From Morinoia aosen (lineage: Eukaryota > Arthropoda > Malacostraca > Amphipoda > Talitridae): a stretch of 64,000 nucleotides of DNA. Positions 1-10,546 of this stretch are shown here, in pieces (position 1 is the stretch's first letter; the number at the start of each line of letters is the position of its first letter). The stretch is from the NCBI GenBank assembly GCA_030386875.1, contig CM059560.1, positions 23,864,683 to 23,928,682 on the forward strand, given 5' to 3'. Position numbers and translations under genes: made by a program. The notes beneath the pieces were generated by a model that saw only the letters and a list, made by a program, of their open reading frames with translations, was not told where the DNA came from and searched no databases.

Positions 1-627
1 GCATAGTCCCAGCCATCAACCTGGTCTCTCTGCCCTCTACCAAACATGGCGGTCTTGCTCCAGCGCGCCAGCCAGGCGACGTTCAAACTGCGAGTCCTGA
101 TCTCCAAATCTCAGTTGAGTCCCTCTCTGATATTATGTCGATCCGAGTCCCCGCTCAAGCTTATAAGTATATTAGGATGTGAATGCGCAGATCGCGTGCA
201 CTCAATTTAGTTTGCGTAATTTCGATGATTAATGTCTCAATATTTTCCTGTGTCCAATAGCGAATTTCTTTAATGTTCTTGTGTTCTTCATATCCTTTAG
301 ATAGTTAGGAAAGGAGGATGATATGATTTAGAAAGAAAAGAATGATGATGTTTGAAGCCAGGAAACACGGCTAAAATGCACGATTAATTTATGGCCTTAA
401 GCCGTTCGTAACGCTTACCGAAGATTGAATTAAATATTTATTCAGAAGAATCTGAATTGGTGGCAGCTACCTTGATATTAACAAGTAGAAAATATAAGAA
501 ATGTGACGAATAATCTTGATGTTACGACTAATAACATAACATGGAAAAATATCATGCATCGCAACAAAGAATAACGGCAGAGAAAAATGAAGACCGTGAC
601 CTCAGCGAGATAAAATAAAGAGGGTCA
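1..627. other. No recognisable gene; unassigned AT-rich flank
   Basis: I see no open reading frame, RNA gene or repeat that recurs elsewhere in the window. The first 130 bases are more GC-rich than the rest. The next recognisable feature is the family B LINE tail that starts near 628. Confidence 0.5.
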
Positions 628-931
628 CGACATTTATGTCATGTACATGTAAACTGTCAAAAGTGTTTTCACCCCACAATGAAAATGCATCGTCCATGAA
701 ATTGTGTTATCTCTTATAATTAATTAACATTACATATATTATCAAATGTAGATTAAGCTAGATTAGGAGTTCATTGCCCTCAATCATTTCTTTTCGACTA
801 GTGACACGAGTTTTTCAATACTCGTGTGTGTGTATCATCTAAGTGTATTAATTTTAAGATATTTAAAAACCAATGATTGAAATATTGTACAATCTCTATT
901 GGAAATAAACTGTTTTTCTTTTCTTTCTTTC
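628..931 (+). mobile_element. LINE family B, 3' fragment (copy B1)
   Basis: This segment matches, in reverse orientation, the sequences at 28905-29210 and 34306-34625. It is the 3' end of a CR1-like LINE whose reverse transcriptase ORF is seen complete with its 3' UTR at 34.3-39.1 kb. Two stem-loops are conserved: one around 804-827 (ACACGAGT pairing with ACTCGTGT) and one at 870-902 (CCAAT...ATTGG outer stem), followed by GGAAATAAA and a T/C-rich tail up to the LTR at 936. No coding sequence remains, and the copy is 5'-truncated. Confidence 0.75.
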
Positions 932-935
932 TTAA

Positions 936-2199
936 TGCAAATTAACAAGGAATTTCTAAACAATAAAAATGAAGAAGGGAAAACCTCTATATAAGAAATT
1001 CCGGAGTAAGATTAAGGAACAATTATTTATGTGAATTGACTTGAAATGAGTACTACAGAAAATACAAACGCGATTTGCTGCAATATCCTATTTTATTTCT
1101 TAAGATTTTTGGACTTTAAACGTTGAGTGTGAAACTAAAAAGAATTCCATACTTGTTTGAATCATGAATTAATTACACAATGCACGACAGTAAATAAAAT
1201 AACTAAAAATTGGTTAGGAATGGGTTTTAACTTTGACTTGTAAAAGAAAACTAACACAATTGTAATCATTTCCAAAACCTACTTAATTAAAAAAATATAT
1301 ATATATACAGCTGTAAAAATTAAGAATGGTAATTGGTGTAAAGCTTAACTTGATTAAGAGGATACAGCTGTAAAAATTATGATAAATGATAATTGATGCA
1401 ACTCTAACTTGATAAAAAATAACACATATTGAAATATTGGCATATAAAAATTATTTTAAAACAAAAGGGGAAATTTCCCTTATAATGGCTTTACATTAAA
1501 TAGTGAGTTGACAATTTCATTAATCTGAAAATACTGACAGCAACTAGATAGCTACTACTCATGCTGAAGAGAATAATTCTCCTGGTTAGTCCAACCAGTT
1601 GCTTCTAGTTAAATTCTGCGGATACTTCTAAGAATTGCTTCTTGGAAGAACTAGGTTCAGAATCTCTGTAAGGCCAGGAGTGAATTGTTTGCCAAAAGCT
1701 TTTAAATAGGATATACAACAATACACAAGGGAAAATGCCCTGTGAGAACCACAAGTTCTGGGCAAGAAATCCTAAACATTTAGCACACTGGTAAATTGAG
1801 GCAATTCTACTTAATATTTACACAATAATATTATTGACAATTTACATATAATGCATATATATAGTTACCCGTAGATCAGCACACACAAAAACTAGAATTT
1901 TAGTCTCACCAGCCAGAAACACCGAGATGTGCACACTCTGAATGATATGAGAAAAGTGACGCTTGGCCGAATAAGATGTTGCTATCGCGCAGCCATGGGA
2001 AGTTTCGTTAAGACTCGAAAGTGAATTCTTAGAGATTGAATTTTTCGTTACACAATTTTAATAAAATTGAGGATAGAGATTAGTGAATTTCGTAATGTGT
2101 TTTTATGCTAATGGTTGAATTTATTTTACTGAATTTTTAAATGATCATTCTGAGAATTTCCGAAATTTCGACTGAGTTGCGGGATGAGGGTTCACTACA
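936..2199 (-). repeat. 3' LTR of the CsRn1-like element
   Basis: The 1264-bp sequence runs from TG to CA and is repeated at 10547-11810 with only about five differences by eye, for example C/G near 946, G/A near 1637 and T/C near 2010. Being nearest the C-terminal end of pol, it is the 3' LTR of a minus-strand element. It directly abuts the T/C-rich tail of the family B LINE fragment. Confidence 0.85.
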
Positions 2200-2212
2200 G
2201 CTACCCCCCAAC
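2200..2212 (-). promoter_or_regulatory. Polypurine tract of the CsRn1-like element
   Basis: On the minus strand a run of six G followed by TAGC lies immediately before the 3' LTR start (TGTAGTGAAC). This is the expected place and composition for the plus-strand DNA primer of a Ty3/gypsy element. Confidence 0.6.
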
Positions 2213-2349
2213 GCATGTGGACCGAAAGGTCTGGTAACAGTGAAGCTGTTACCTGTAAGATGCCCGAAATGATCAAGAAAGGAAAATCCCAACAGAAGGC
2301 TTGACAGGAGGAAATAGAAGAAAAAATTGACAGGTCAGAAGTCACCACC

Positions 2350-3570
2350 CTAAGTCTGCGCGTAACGAGCTGGCGGACGACTAGGTCTGCCAAAACTGCT
2401 ACAGCGCTCGGGGACAATAGAAGGGTTAAGCTGTGGAGCTGTGAAAGTTGACGTTCGGATTCCCAACTGGGACAACGAAAGGGTATCTGAGGCTTTTTTG
2501 TGATGGGGAACAACAGCAACAGAAACATCAGCCGAATTGGAGGCACCCGAATTACGAGGTTCCGACAGCGTTCTTTGAACGGTCTTCAAGGGAACGACGA
2601 ACTCATTACACTCCATAGTGGGAGGAAGGTTCCTAGCCAAAACAGACAAGTGCAACCCGGTGGCCTCGACAGGTGTTGACCTGGGGGTAATTTGCAACCT
2701 GGGTTGCGGCTCATGAATGTTGGTAGAACGATCTTCAGGAAAGGACACATATGCTGCCTTCAGTCTATCTATGCTAACACTGTCGCTCTTGGTACCCCTT
2801 TCGATTATAAAATATTTTGGCGTCCTCTTTAGAACTCTGTAGGGGCCATCATAGGGACGTCGTAAGGGGGTTTTTACACCGTCCACCCGAACGTAAACAT
2901 GTGTACAGGTGTTCAACAATGGATCAAGGCTTTCAGATGGTAAAGGCAGGCGAGGCGGTTGGTAAACCAATTCGCGCATGGCGCGTTTGAGACGTGCCGC
3001 GTAATCAGTGATTCGACTGAAGGAGTCGTCAATTTTGTACTCGGGATCAATAACATTTCCGGGCAATCTTAAGGACTTCCCGTAAAGCAATTCGGAGGAC
3101 GTGCACTTCTGGTCCTGACGAAACAAGTTACGTAGAGTAAGTAAGACGACAGGCAATCGGTCCGCCTAATCGTCGTGGCATTTTAAGCAACGTAGTGACG
3201 CTTTGAGATCCCGGTGGACTCTCTCAATGAGTCCATTTGATTGGGGGTGGAACGCAGTGGTCGCGATGTTGTCACTACCTAGGATTTTGGAGATCTCCAG
3301 CCACAAAGCGGAAGTAAACTGAGCACCACGATCGTGCGTGATGCTCAAAGGAACCCCACAGCGGGAGATCAGCGTCTCTACGAAAGTTCGAGCTACGGTT
3401 TCTGCCGTTATGTTAGCAATGGGAACAGCCTCGACCTACATAGAGAAACGGTCTATCATAGTAAGTAAATACGAGAACCCACGAGAGTTCGGAAGCGGGC
3501 CGACAATATCTATGTTGACCGCGTCAAATTTTCCGCCTGAGAAAGCACAAGGTTGAATTGCGGCTTTGTT
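2350..3570 (-). pseudogene. pol: Gypsy pol, integrase core and C-terminus (stops)
   Basis: The minus strand encodes the integrase catalytic core and C-terminal part. HDRGAQFTS and FHPQSNGLIERVHRDLK mark the second Asp and the Glu of the DDE triad. The C-terminus ends in a FGRPSRPPARY motif, typical of integrase tails in this clade. Reading is broken by a stop just after CQASKVT (about 3574), one near 3437 after DRFSM, and one near 3165 after KCHDD. At two of these sites the family normally has Trp. Without these stops the frame would be continuous from the zinc-binding domain at 3574-4147. The three stops make this copy inactive. Confidence 0.8.
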
Positions 3571-3573
3571 GTG

Positions 3574-4147
3574 TCAAGTGACTTTGCTAGCTTGGCAATC
3601 TGGGCAATTGCGAACGTACTCTCTTATGGCCCTACGCATCCCGGGCCAGACAAAACGATCTGCGAATAGGCGGAAAGTTCTGTCTGTCCCAGGATGGGAA
3701 AGTGTATAGTAATGTTTAATGGCGGGCAAACGCAAATTGTTAGGCAAGTAGTATCGGTTAGGCCGGTCAGCGTCACAGTAAACGCCTTCTCTGAGTGACA
3801 GCTTTAGAGACGAGCTAGGAGACTCAATCAAAGATTGGATCTCCGTGTCGTTTTTTTGTTCGGTGATGATATCAGCCAACGAAATCATGTGCACAGAAGG
3901 TCGGAACTCGGGCGCCAACGGGTTTAATACCACGTTGTGCACACGCGATAAGCAGTCGGCGACCGTGTTCTCGTCCCCCTTAATGTGCCTGAGATCGTTA
4001 GTGAACTGTGCTATGTAACTCAGGTGCCGACTTTCTCGAGGGGAATGGCGGTCAGGAGGCATTCTTATTGCGTTGATCAACGGCTTATGATCGGTGAATA
4101 CCGTGAACTGACGCGCTTCCAAGGTATAGCGGAAGTGTTTTATGGCA
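3574..4147 (-). pseudogene. pol: Gypsy pol, RNase H end and integrase zinc-binding domain
   Basis: This continues pol after the solo LTR insertion. FTVFTDHKPL is the RNase H signature and IKGDENTVADCLSR its C-terminal part. The integrase HHCC zinc-binding domain follows, with HYYTLSHPGTDRT and CPDCQ. A stop codon after CQASKVT ends the frame. The reading frame at 4147 matches that at 5473 exactly when the 1317-bp solo LTR and one target repeat are skipped, so this was one continuous polyprotein before the insertion. Confidence 0.85.
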
Positions 4148-4151
4148 AGAT

Positions 4152-5468
4152 TGTTGAGAATTATCGTGTGCGCCTCTCAGGTACTTGTCAGTTTGCACTT
4201 TAAAGGCTTTCAGCTGACCGGGGGCGGAGGAGGAAGCTATGTCGGTGAGATATTTTTATATATTAAAAAGGAAGAAAAGGAAAGAGAGGCCAAGAGGCTT
4301 AGAGGCTTAGAGGCTTAATATTTACCATTACACGACGGACTTGAACTGTACTGTGTACTCGTCCTGTGTACCTTAATGGAGTAACGTGGAACAACAGAGT
4401 GCTGCACTTCGCCTGTGCATTCGACAACATTCTCGCAATCTTGGTCCCTTTCTTTGACCGTACTCTTGATTTGGTTTGTGTGAATGTGTGTTTCATGTTT
4501 ATTTTGTTCAACTAGCCTTTCAGAGTGGTATTAATAATTCCTAGGCTTTCTAGCCGCCTCTAACATTACTTACTTACTAAACGGTTCTGTCGAGCCGTAC
4601 TTACTTACTTACCGGTTCAGTTGAGCCGTACTTACTTACTTATCGGTTCAGTTGAGCCGTACTTACTTACTTGCCGGTTCTGTTGAGCCGTACTTACTTA
4701 CTTGCCGGTTCTGTTGAGCCGTACTTACTTGCCGGTTCTGTTGAGCCGTACTTACTTGCCGGTTCTGTTGAGCCGTACTTACTTACTTGCCGGTTCTGTT
4801 GAGCCGTACTTACTTAGCTGTCAAGCTACGCTCGTGTATTAAGAGCCCGTTGGGCCATCCTTAAAAACGTTAACTCTTATTGATGCTTGCTCTGAATGGT
4901 ATTCTTCCACTATCGTCTTTTCGTTATTTTTTCATCTCTCGCCTAACCTCTTTCTAAAAGAAGCTCCAATGGCTTCACTCGGGAAGTAATTCCTTAGGTG
5001 AGGGTTATCAGGACTTCACTTATTTTGAACTTAGATTTGTGCTCTACATTCCACTGTTATTGCAATAACTGAAAGAAACTTGCTAGTTTTGGGTATTTCG
5101 CAAGCTTACTACCGTTTTCTTTTGCGCAGTATACCACAACTACCGCCGGGTCCGGTCTGCTTCCAACCCGACAGCAGATGAGGGCGTCAATTCGGCCCCG
5201 CTAAATTCTTGTTGAGCGCCCATCTGACTCCTAATTTGTCCGAGGTTCCTACCCTTCTGGAGGTACCATTCAATTCTTGAAAACGGTACCTCCACTCTCT
5301 CTCCAAACACTCGCAAGCTAGGAGGAAACGAGGCCTCATCAACCAATTTCTGAAAGGAATTCGATTCCATTCCTGCCTCAATCATTGTAAAACTTCTACG
5401 TTCTTGTCTTCGTTTACGTTACCAAATTAAAAACTTTTGAAAACCTTGCAGTGTGTGATTTCCTTACA
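4152..5468. mobile_element. Solo LTR (1317 bp) inserted in gypsy pol
   Basis: The insertion begins TGTTGAG and ends TTACA and is flanked by the 4-bp repeat AGAT (4148-4151 and 5469-5472). Skipping it and one AGAT leaves the host pol frame intact (AIYLAIKHF). There are no internal domains, so it fits a solo LTR of a Ty3/gypsy-type element left by LTR-LTR recombination. Between about 4566 and 4818 it holds a tandem array. Its full-length parent is not present in the window, and its orientation is not certain. Confidence 0.75.
4566..4818 (+). repeat. Tandem array of eight 27/31-bp units, each with a small hairpin
   Basis: Eight units are built from ACTT repeats followed by a CGGTTC-NNNN-GAGCCG block. 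Units differ by one ACTT (27 or 31 bp). The stem CGGTTC/GAGCCG, with one G.U pair, is constant, while the four-base loop varies (TGTC, AGTT, TGTT). It lies inside the solo LTR. Confidence 0.8.
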
Positions 5469-5472
5469 AGAT

Positions 5473-6155
5473 AGATCGCCAGAAGCTCTCTCCCGAACGT
5501 GCTATAGCGTTGTTCGGTGGGAGAAAGTTTCCGACTAAAGAACGCCAATGGTGACGTGTCATTTTGAACGGTTTGCTGTAGCACCGCGCCGACAGCAAGG
5601 TCTGACGCATCTACTACTAGATTAAGTTTTGCGTTCGGGTGTGGGTAAGCCAACTCCGTCGCATTAGCGAGTTCCTCTTTAATCGCTGTGAATGCCTCCT
5701 CTGCCTCACCGTTCCACTCTATCAGTACAGACTTCCCTCGTTTCTTCGCTCTAATGAGTGAGGAGAGTGGTGCCAGAGTCGCCGCACAGTTCCTTAGGAA
5801 TCGGTGGTAAAAATTCACCGATCCCAAGAACCTGCGCAACTCTCTCTGTGTAGAGGGTTTTGGGAAATTTCGGATAGCTTCTACCTTGTCGGGAAGTGGC
5901 CTAATGCCTTTATCTGAGATGTAGTGACCTAGAAAAGTCAGTTCCTTCTTTCCCAGTACACACTTTGCTGGATTAATCAGCAGAGCGTGCGACGCTAGTC
6001 GTTTGCACAGCTCTCTCAAATGATGCACGTGCTCCTCAGGCGTCCCCGAAGCCACAAGCACATCATCGAGGTAACAATACAAAAACGGGAGGTCGGAAAG
6101 GACTTCAGTCATGTGCCGCTGAAAAGTTTGCGGAGCATTTCGCAAGCCATACGGC
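5473..6155 (-). pseudogene. pol: Gypsy pol, middle of RT to start of RNase H
   Basis: VPYGLRNAPQTFQRHM and FLYCYLDDVLVAS are RT motifs; YLDD holds the catalytic aspartates. FLGHYIS, LRRFLGSVNFYHRF and the connection to RNase H (LAFFSRKLSPTEQRYSTFGRELLAIY) follow. The segment is open. It is cut off on its N-terminal side by the family A insertion (6162-7085) and on its C-terminal side by the solo LTR (4152-5468). In an uninterrupted element it would join YEYLRV upstream and LAIKHFRYT downstream. Confidence 0.9.
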
Positions 6156-6161
6156 ACACGA

Positions 6162-7085
6162 CAAACAAACAAAAAAAACAAAACCGTTTATTTCCAAGTT
6201 GTCACATGAGATACATATGCCAACATATTGGCTTTTAAAAGTTCCTTAATATAAGACGTCCTAAAACAAAAGATCCATACGAGGAGTATTAATTGACAAA
6301 CCATCCGAGGTGTAAAAATAGATAAGCCATACGAGGCATAATAATCGACAAACTATATGAGGTGTGCTAATAGATAAACTATCAGAGGTGTACAAATAGA
6401 TAGACCATACGAGGCATATTAATAGACATAATATACGAGGCGTACTATAATAGACAAACCACACGTGGTGTGCTAATAGTCTAACAAAGTTCCATACGAG
6501 GAATACTAATTGACAAACCATACGAGGTGTACAAATAGATAAGCCGTACGAGGCATAATAATAGACAAACTATACGAGATGTAATATTAGACAATACTAT
6601 CATAGGTGTACAGATAGATAGACCATACGAGGCATATTAATAGAAAAAATATACGAGGCGTACTAATAGACAAACCATACGGGTCGTGCTAATAGTTTAA
6701 CTCTGTCAAGGGTAGTTGAATGAGAAATGAGAAATATTATCTCTTGGATATTTTATATTCCAAGAGATTCCGGTACAGCGCTTCTTGCCTTTTTCCTACT
6801 TCGATAATTTCAACTAAGAACTTGGCAGTTTCGAAGAATTCTTTAGTATTTTTCGAATTATTTATAAGATCATCGAAGTAGGAAAAATACAAAAAAACGC
6901 TACACCGTACTAGATTGAAACAACACCGTAAATGACAATCAAGTATTGAGAAAAAGATAGTCTCGAAATAATTTGTAAAGAACATCGCGCAACACAGCAC
7001 GCACATCTAGGAATGCGTAAACAAACTTACACTCAAAATTGAAATGCATGGCTTGTTCGGCATACAAATATAGAGATAATTTTTG
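6162..7085 (-). mobile_element. LINE-tail repeat family A, copy A1
   Basis: This 924-bp insertion into gypsy RT is flanked by ACACGA (6156-6161 and 7086-7091); removing it restores the pol frame. Read on the minus strand it ends in a hairpin near 6192-6229, then GGAAATAAACG, then a T-rich tail with scattered G. The middle is an imperfect tandem array (6260-6705). The same sequence recurs at 21443-22450, and its right-hand part is related to 27690-27800. It has no coding capacity. It looks like the 3' end of a LINE or a non-autonomous derivative, with a 5' end possibly set by CACGA microhomology. Confidence 0.75.
6260..6705 (-). repeat. Imperfect tandem array of about 28-33-bp units in family A
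   Basis: Diverged units around TACGAGGCGTACTAATAGAC repeat some 14-15 times, with alternating GTAC, GCAT and GTGC variants. The same array occurs in the second copy at 21555-21975. Confidence 0.7.
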
Positions 7086-7091
7086 ACACGA

Positions 7092-8038
7092 AGATACTCG
7101 TACAAACCAAACGGCGTGCAGACAGCGGTCTTCTGAATAGAGCTTTCCTCCATCGGAATCTGGTGGAAAGCTCTCTTCAGGTCAATTGTAGAGAAGATTT
7201 TTGCCCCTGACAGATTTGTAGTAAAATCATGAAGATGGGGAATGGGGAATCTGTCGGGTACAGTTACGGAATTGAGTTGGCGATAATCGCCGCAAATACG
7301 CAACTCGCCGTTGCTTTTTGGAACAATCAACAAGGGACTGGCCCAGGGACTTTTCGAAACGCGAACTGTCCCTTCCTGGACCATTTTTGAAAACTCGGCT
7401 TTTACTTCCTGCAATCGATCATGGGGCAAACGTCTTACTTTCGCGTAAACAGGAGGACCGCTCGTCGATATGTGGTGTTGCGTCAGCGTGTTATTTTGCA
7501 ACGTTACATTAGGTTGAAAGAGTGAGGGAAAGTCGAGCAACACCCGTTGGTAGGGGCATGTACTCTCTAGGTTAGGGGAGACGCTTGACGTAACGTTCAC
7601 CATTTCGACGGCACTAAGGGGTCTTTGCACTCTGGTTTCGCTATCATACAAGCATCCGTTTCTCACATCCACCACCAATGCAAACTTCTGAAGAAAATCG
7701 GCACCAATGATGGGCGTGTCCACATCAGCCACTATGAATTCGAAGCTCAAGGTACGTTTGAGATTTAGGGAACACGACAGCGTTCTCGTGCCGTAACAGA
7801 GTATAGGAGTGCCATTAGCAGCACGCAAGTTTGGAATACCCGTGGTACTTTTGTCTCTGTCAGTTGCCGGGATTAGGCTTACCGAACTCCCGGTATCGAT
7901 CAAAAATCGAAAACCGGTAGCCGGATCGGAAAGGAATAGGCAGCGAGTGGCGTTTGGTTTGTTTTGCGCTGGCGTTTGACTCGCATTTACGCCGCGCTGT
8001 TCCCGTTTTTTGGGTAAAGTAGTACGTAAAGTGGGCAC
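7092..8038 (-). pseudogene. pol: Gypsy pol, protease and N-terminal RT (-1 frame to gag)
   Basis: The aspartic protease motif FLIDTGSSVSLIPA and the flap region IIGADFLQKFALVVD are followed by the RT start (VPKSNGELRICGDYRQLN, FSTIDLKRAFHQIP). Coding ends at YEYLRV, where the family A repeat is inserted. Pol is in the -1 frame relative to gag and overlaps its end; an AAAAAAC heptamer lies at 8011-8005. An ATG at 8038 opens the frame, but frameshifting from gag is the likelier route. Apart from the truncation by insertion this stretch is open. Confidence 0.85.
7966..8011 (-). promoter_or_regulatory. Candidate -1 ribosomal frameshift signal, gag to pol
   Basis: The heptamer AAAAAAC (8011-8005) lies in the gag frame as A-AAA-AAC, six codons before the gag stop. 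After a 7-base spacer, GCGCGGCG (7997-7990) can pair with CGCCAGCGC (7974-7966) with one bulged A. The gag stop sits in the loop. Gag and pol frames differ by exactly -1. Confidence 0.7.
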
Positions 8039-8925
8039 ATCGGCGACTCACATTTACGAGCCTTGTGCAAGTACTTTCTGTGATACCAGCACCATTCCTC
8101 CTCCAGATTGTCTCGTGAATCCTGGCCCTGAACGGTATTTGAACTACCGGCCCTCTGATGTTTAAATGAACGATTCACTCTTTTGTGTCTGTCAAACGGA
8201 ACGGTGTGTGTGGGATTATCGGCTTGCTGATACGCCGCTGTTTGGTGTGCAACCCCATGAACTCTATCCGCGTGTTCGGCTTGCTGGGTAGCAACTTCTA
8301 GTGCTCCAACTCGCTGAACTAACTCGCGCAATAATCTTTCCGTTTCGTTTGGACTGGTTTGATTGACCATTGGAGTAGCGGCAGAGCTATTCGGTGTCTG
8401 GTTTTCACAGGCAAGAATTTTCTCGGCTAATTCTGCGAGAACGTCCAGGTTCACAGAGAAATCCTGTGTATGGAGGAATGGTTGCAGGCGTACGGGCAAG
8501 CGTTGGATGTACAATGTCTTAAGGGTATCGTCATCCATCACCCCCTTCGCCAATTTCCACATTTCTTTAAGTAACTCTAGAGGTGTTTGGCTATTGTAGG
8601 TGGTGAGATTACTCGTCAAAGCCTGGATTCTTTGGGCTCTATCCTTGCTGTAACGTTTTAAAACATGATCTTTGAGGGTGGAATAAGGTTCGGTTGAGTT
8701 AGCGTTGCAAACCCCAGAGAGGTCGTCTAGGCAAGTAGTGGGCAGGGCCCTTAATAACGAGTAATATTTAATTTTTTCGGAATCGATTGATAGGCTTTCG
8801 AAATGTTCTTCGGTTTGGAAGAACCAAGAGTCCAAACTTTGAATCGCGAACGGCGTTAGTTTAACAGAAACCGCCTGACTGTCGTTACTATCGTTTGGAG
8901 CCATAATGCTTCTAATGTTCCCCAA
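7987..8925 (-). CDS. gag: Gag polyprotein, CsRn1-like Ty3/gypsy
   Basis: The 312-residue ORF has the Ty3/gypsy capsid pattern (SWFFQTEEHFES, YYSLLRALP, LKDHVLKRYS, LLKEMWKLA, LYIQRLPVRLQPFL). A C-terminal knuckle is spaced Cys-x2-His-x9-Cys-x4-Cys (CWYH through MC), unlike the usual CCHC. The natural start may be the second Met (MAPND) at 8904. It forms the capsid that packages element RNA. It is the only open, undamaged gene of this element. The final codons carry the frameshift heptamer for pol. Confidence 0.85.
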   Translation of the reverse strand: MGNIRSIMAPNDSNDSQAVSVKLTPFAIQSLDSWFFQTEEHFESLSIDSEKIKYYSLLRALPTTCLDDLSGVCNANSTEPYSTLKDHVLKRYSKDRAQRIQALTSNLTTYNSQTPLELLKEMWKLAKGVMDDDTLKTLYIQRLPVRLQPFLHTQDFSVNLDVLAELAEKILACENQTPNSSAATPMVNQTSPNETERLLRELVQRVGALEVATQQAEHADRVHGVAHQTAAYQQADNPTHTVPFDRHKRVNRSFKHQRAGSSNTVQGQDSRDNLEEEWCWYHRKYLHKARKCESPMCPLYVLLYPKNGNSAA

Positions 8926-8992
8926 AGAATTATTGATAACGCGCGTTGCAACAGCTTTTGGTTTCGTACAAGTTTTATTTTACTTTTGTGCT

Positions 8993-9193
8993 TCAGTAGC
9001 AATGGTGCTGCAGTAGCAATGGAAATTGCGAAGTTTATTAGTAAGGAGCTTCAGTAGCAATGGAAATAATCCTAGAAGGTCTCCTATGGTTTGCTTCAGT
9101 AGCAATGGAAATGCATGAAGAGTTTTGTAAAAGGTGGCTTCAGTAGCAATGGAAAAACATGAAGAATTTGTTAGAATAGGCTGCAGTAGCAAT
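8993..9193 (-). repeat. Six spaced copies of CAGTAGCAAT in the gypsy leader
   Basis: The plus strand shows CAGTAGCAAT six times at about 18-46-base spacing, four of them within a longer GCTTCAGTAGCAATGGAAA. They lie between gag and the 5' LTR, that is, in the transcribed leader of the element. Confidence 0.85.
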
Positions 9194-9199
9194 AACTTA

Positions 9200-10546
9200 T
9201 TATTAGGGAAGAGTTTAGAGAGGAAATACTATGTTTGACTACTGAGAGTAGGGAAAGAAACTACCTCCTTCAAGGTCAGCCATGCACAGAAGTTGACAGC
9301 ACTAGACATGCGCTCCTAATCCTTCCGATGGTGGTCCGGGTAAGTATTTATAAGCATTTATATCTGATAAAACTACTCAGGGTATTCACCAATGTAAACT
9401 TTAGCCTGATGGGCGTAATTCAAGTTTTACTTTGGACAGGGTCACTAATTTAAACAGCTCCCAAAGTGGGGATGTTCAGTTTAATGTTCTTAATTTAGCA
9501 AATGACAAGATTGTTGTTCTTGATAAGGCGAGGTCACCAGCGCGTTGGAACGCGCATTGAATTACGACTGGAAAAGGATTGACCACTAGCTCAGAAGGAG
9601 TTGCAAGGATGTTCTTGGCTTTATGCCTGTTTAATCAAATCTAACAACGAACTTTACCACGGACTGGACCAATCAGAAGGACAAAGAAAGGAGATATGAT
9701 TTATAATATCTGGCCTTTATTAGGTGGCTGGCAGATTTGTCTCTTCAGGGTGAGCTGATGTTGAGATCCGATCTTGAGTAGGACTGAAACAGGCTCACAG
9801 CTGCGTTGGTTATGTGGTGAGTGTATTTGTGGAGAGAGTCGTGTGCATGTAATCCCCAATGGCTAGAGACGGCAAATAGCGTCAATGATAAATGCGGACG
9901 GTAAAAGGTCTATTCCCCCAAGTTTGATTGTTTATTGAATTGTTGGGTAAGCAGCATTTGAATTAGATGCAACCCAAGGGTCTCAATTCGGAGTGAGGTT
10001 GATGGGGAATGAGGAAATTGCATTACCGTCCAGTAATTGAGTGATAAGAACAAGGAGAAGGAGGCAGTTTTTTTGTCCTCTGCCAAGTTTGGCTACCGGG
10101 TTATTTTACCCTTTTGATATGATCGGGCAAGGTAGGTGACGTGGCAGTGGAATGTAAAGTGTCTCGTGGCTTCCTGTACGGGGACAAGACGCTGGGTGAA
10201 AATGCACACGGTATCTTGGGAAACCACATATCAACACATGCTATGCTGCAAACAATTCTGGCATTAACATGCCGCCTCAAAGCGAGGAGTCTCTTCGAAA
10301 AACGACCCCCACCAGCACTCTGGCGCCGGAGTGCAAGCGGGGATCAACTTCGGAACACTGACAATTTGCTCGGAGCCAAATATTAATCTTAATATTTTTA
10401 ACGGCATGAAGCTACACTTTATACTAGTAAATGCACACAAGCAAAACTTTGCCTGGCAAAACTAAGATGGCATAAGCAGTGACAACTGAGTCTAAAGTCT
10501 CAATTAATTAATTAACTATGGTAAAAATATCTACAGCATCTGCTAA
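9200..10546 (-). other. Leader of the CsRn1-like element, no recognised gene
   Basis: This is the stretch between the leader repeats and the 5' LTR. The short open frame at 10141-10386 (plus strand) resembles nothing I know. A primer-binding site should abut the LTR just left of 10547, but I could not match it to a tRNA. Confidence 0.5.
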
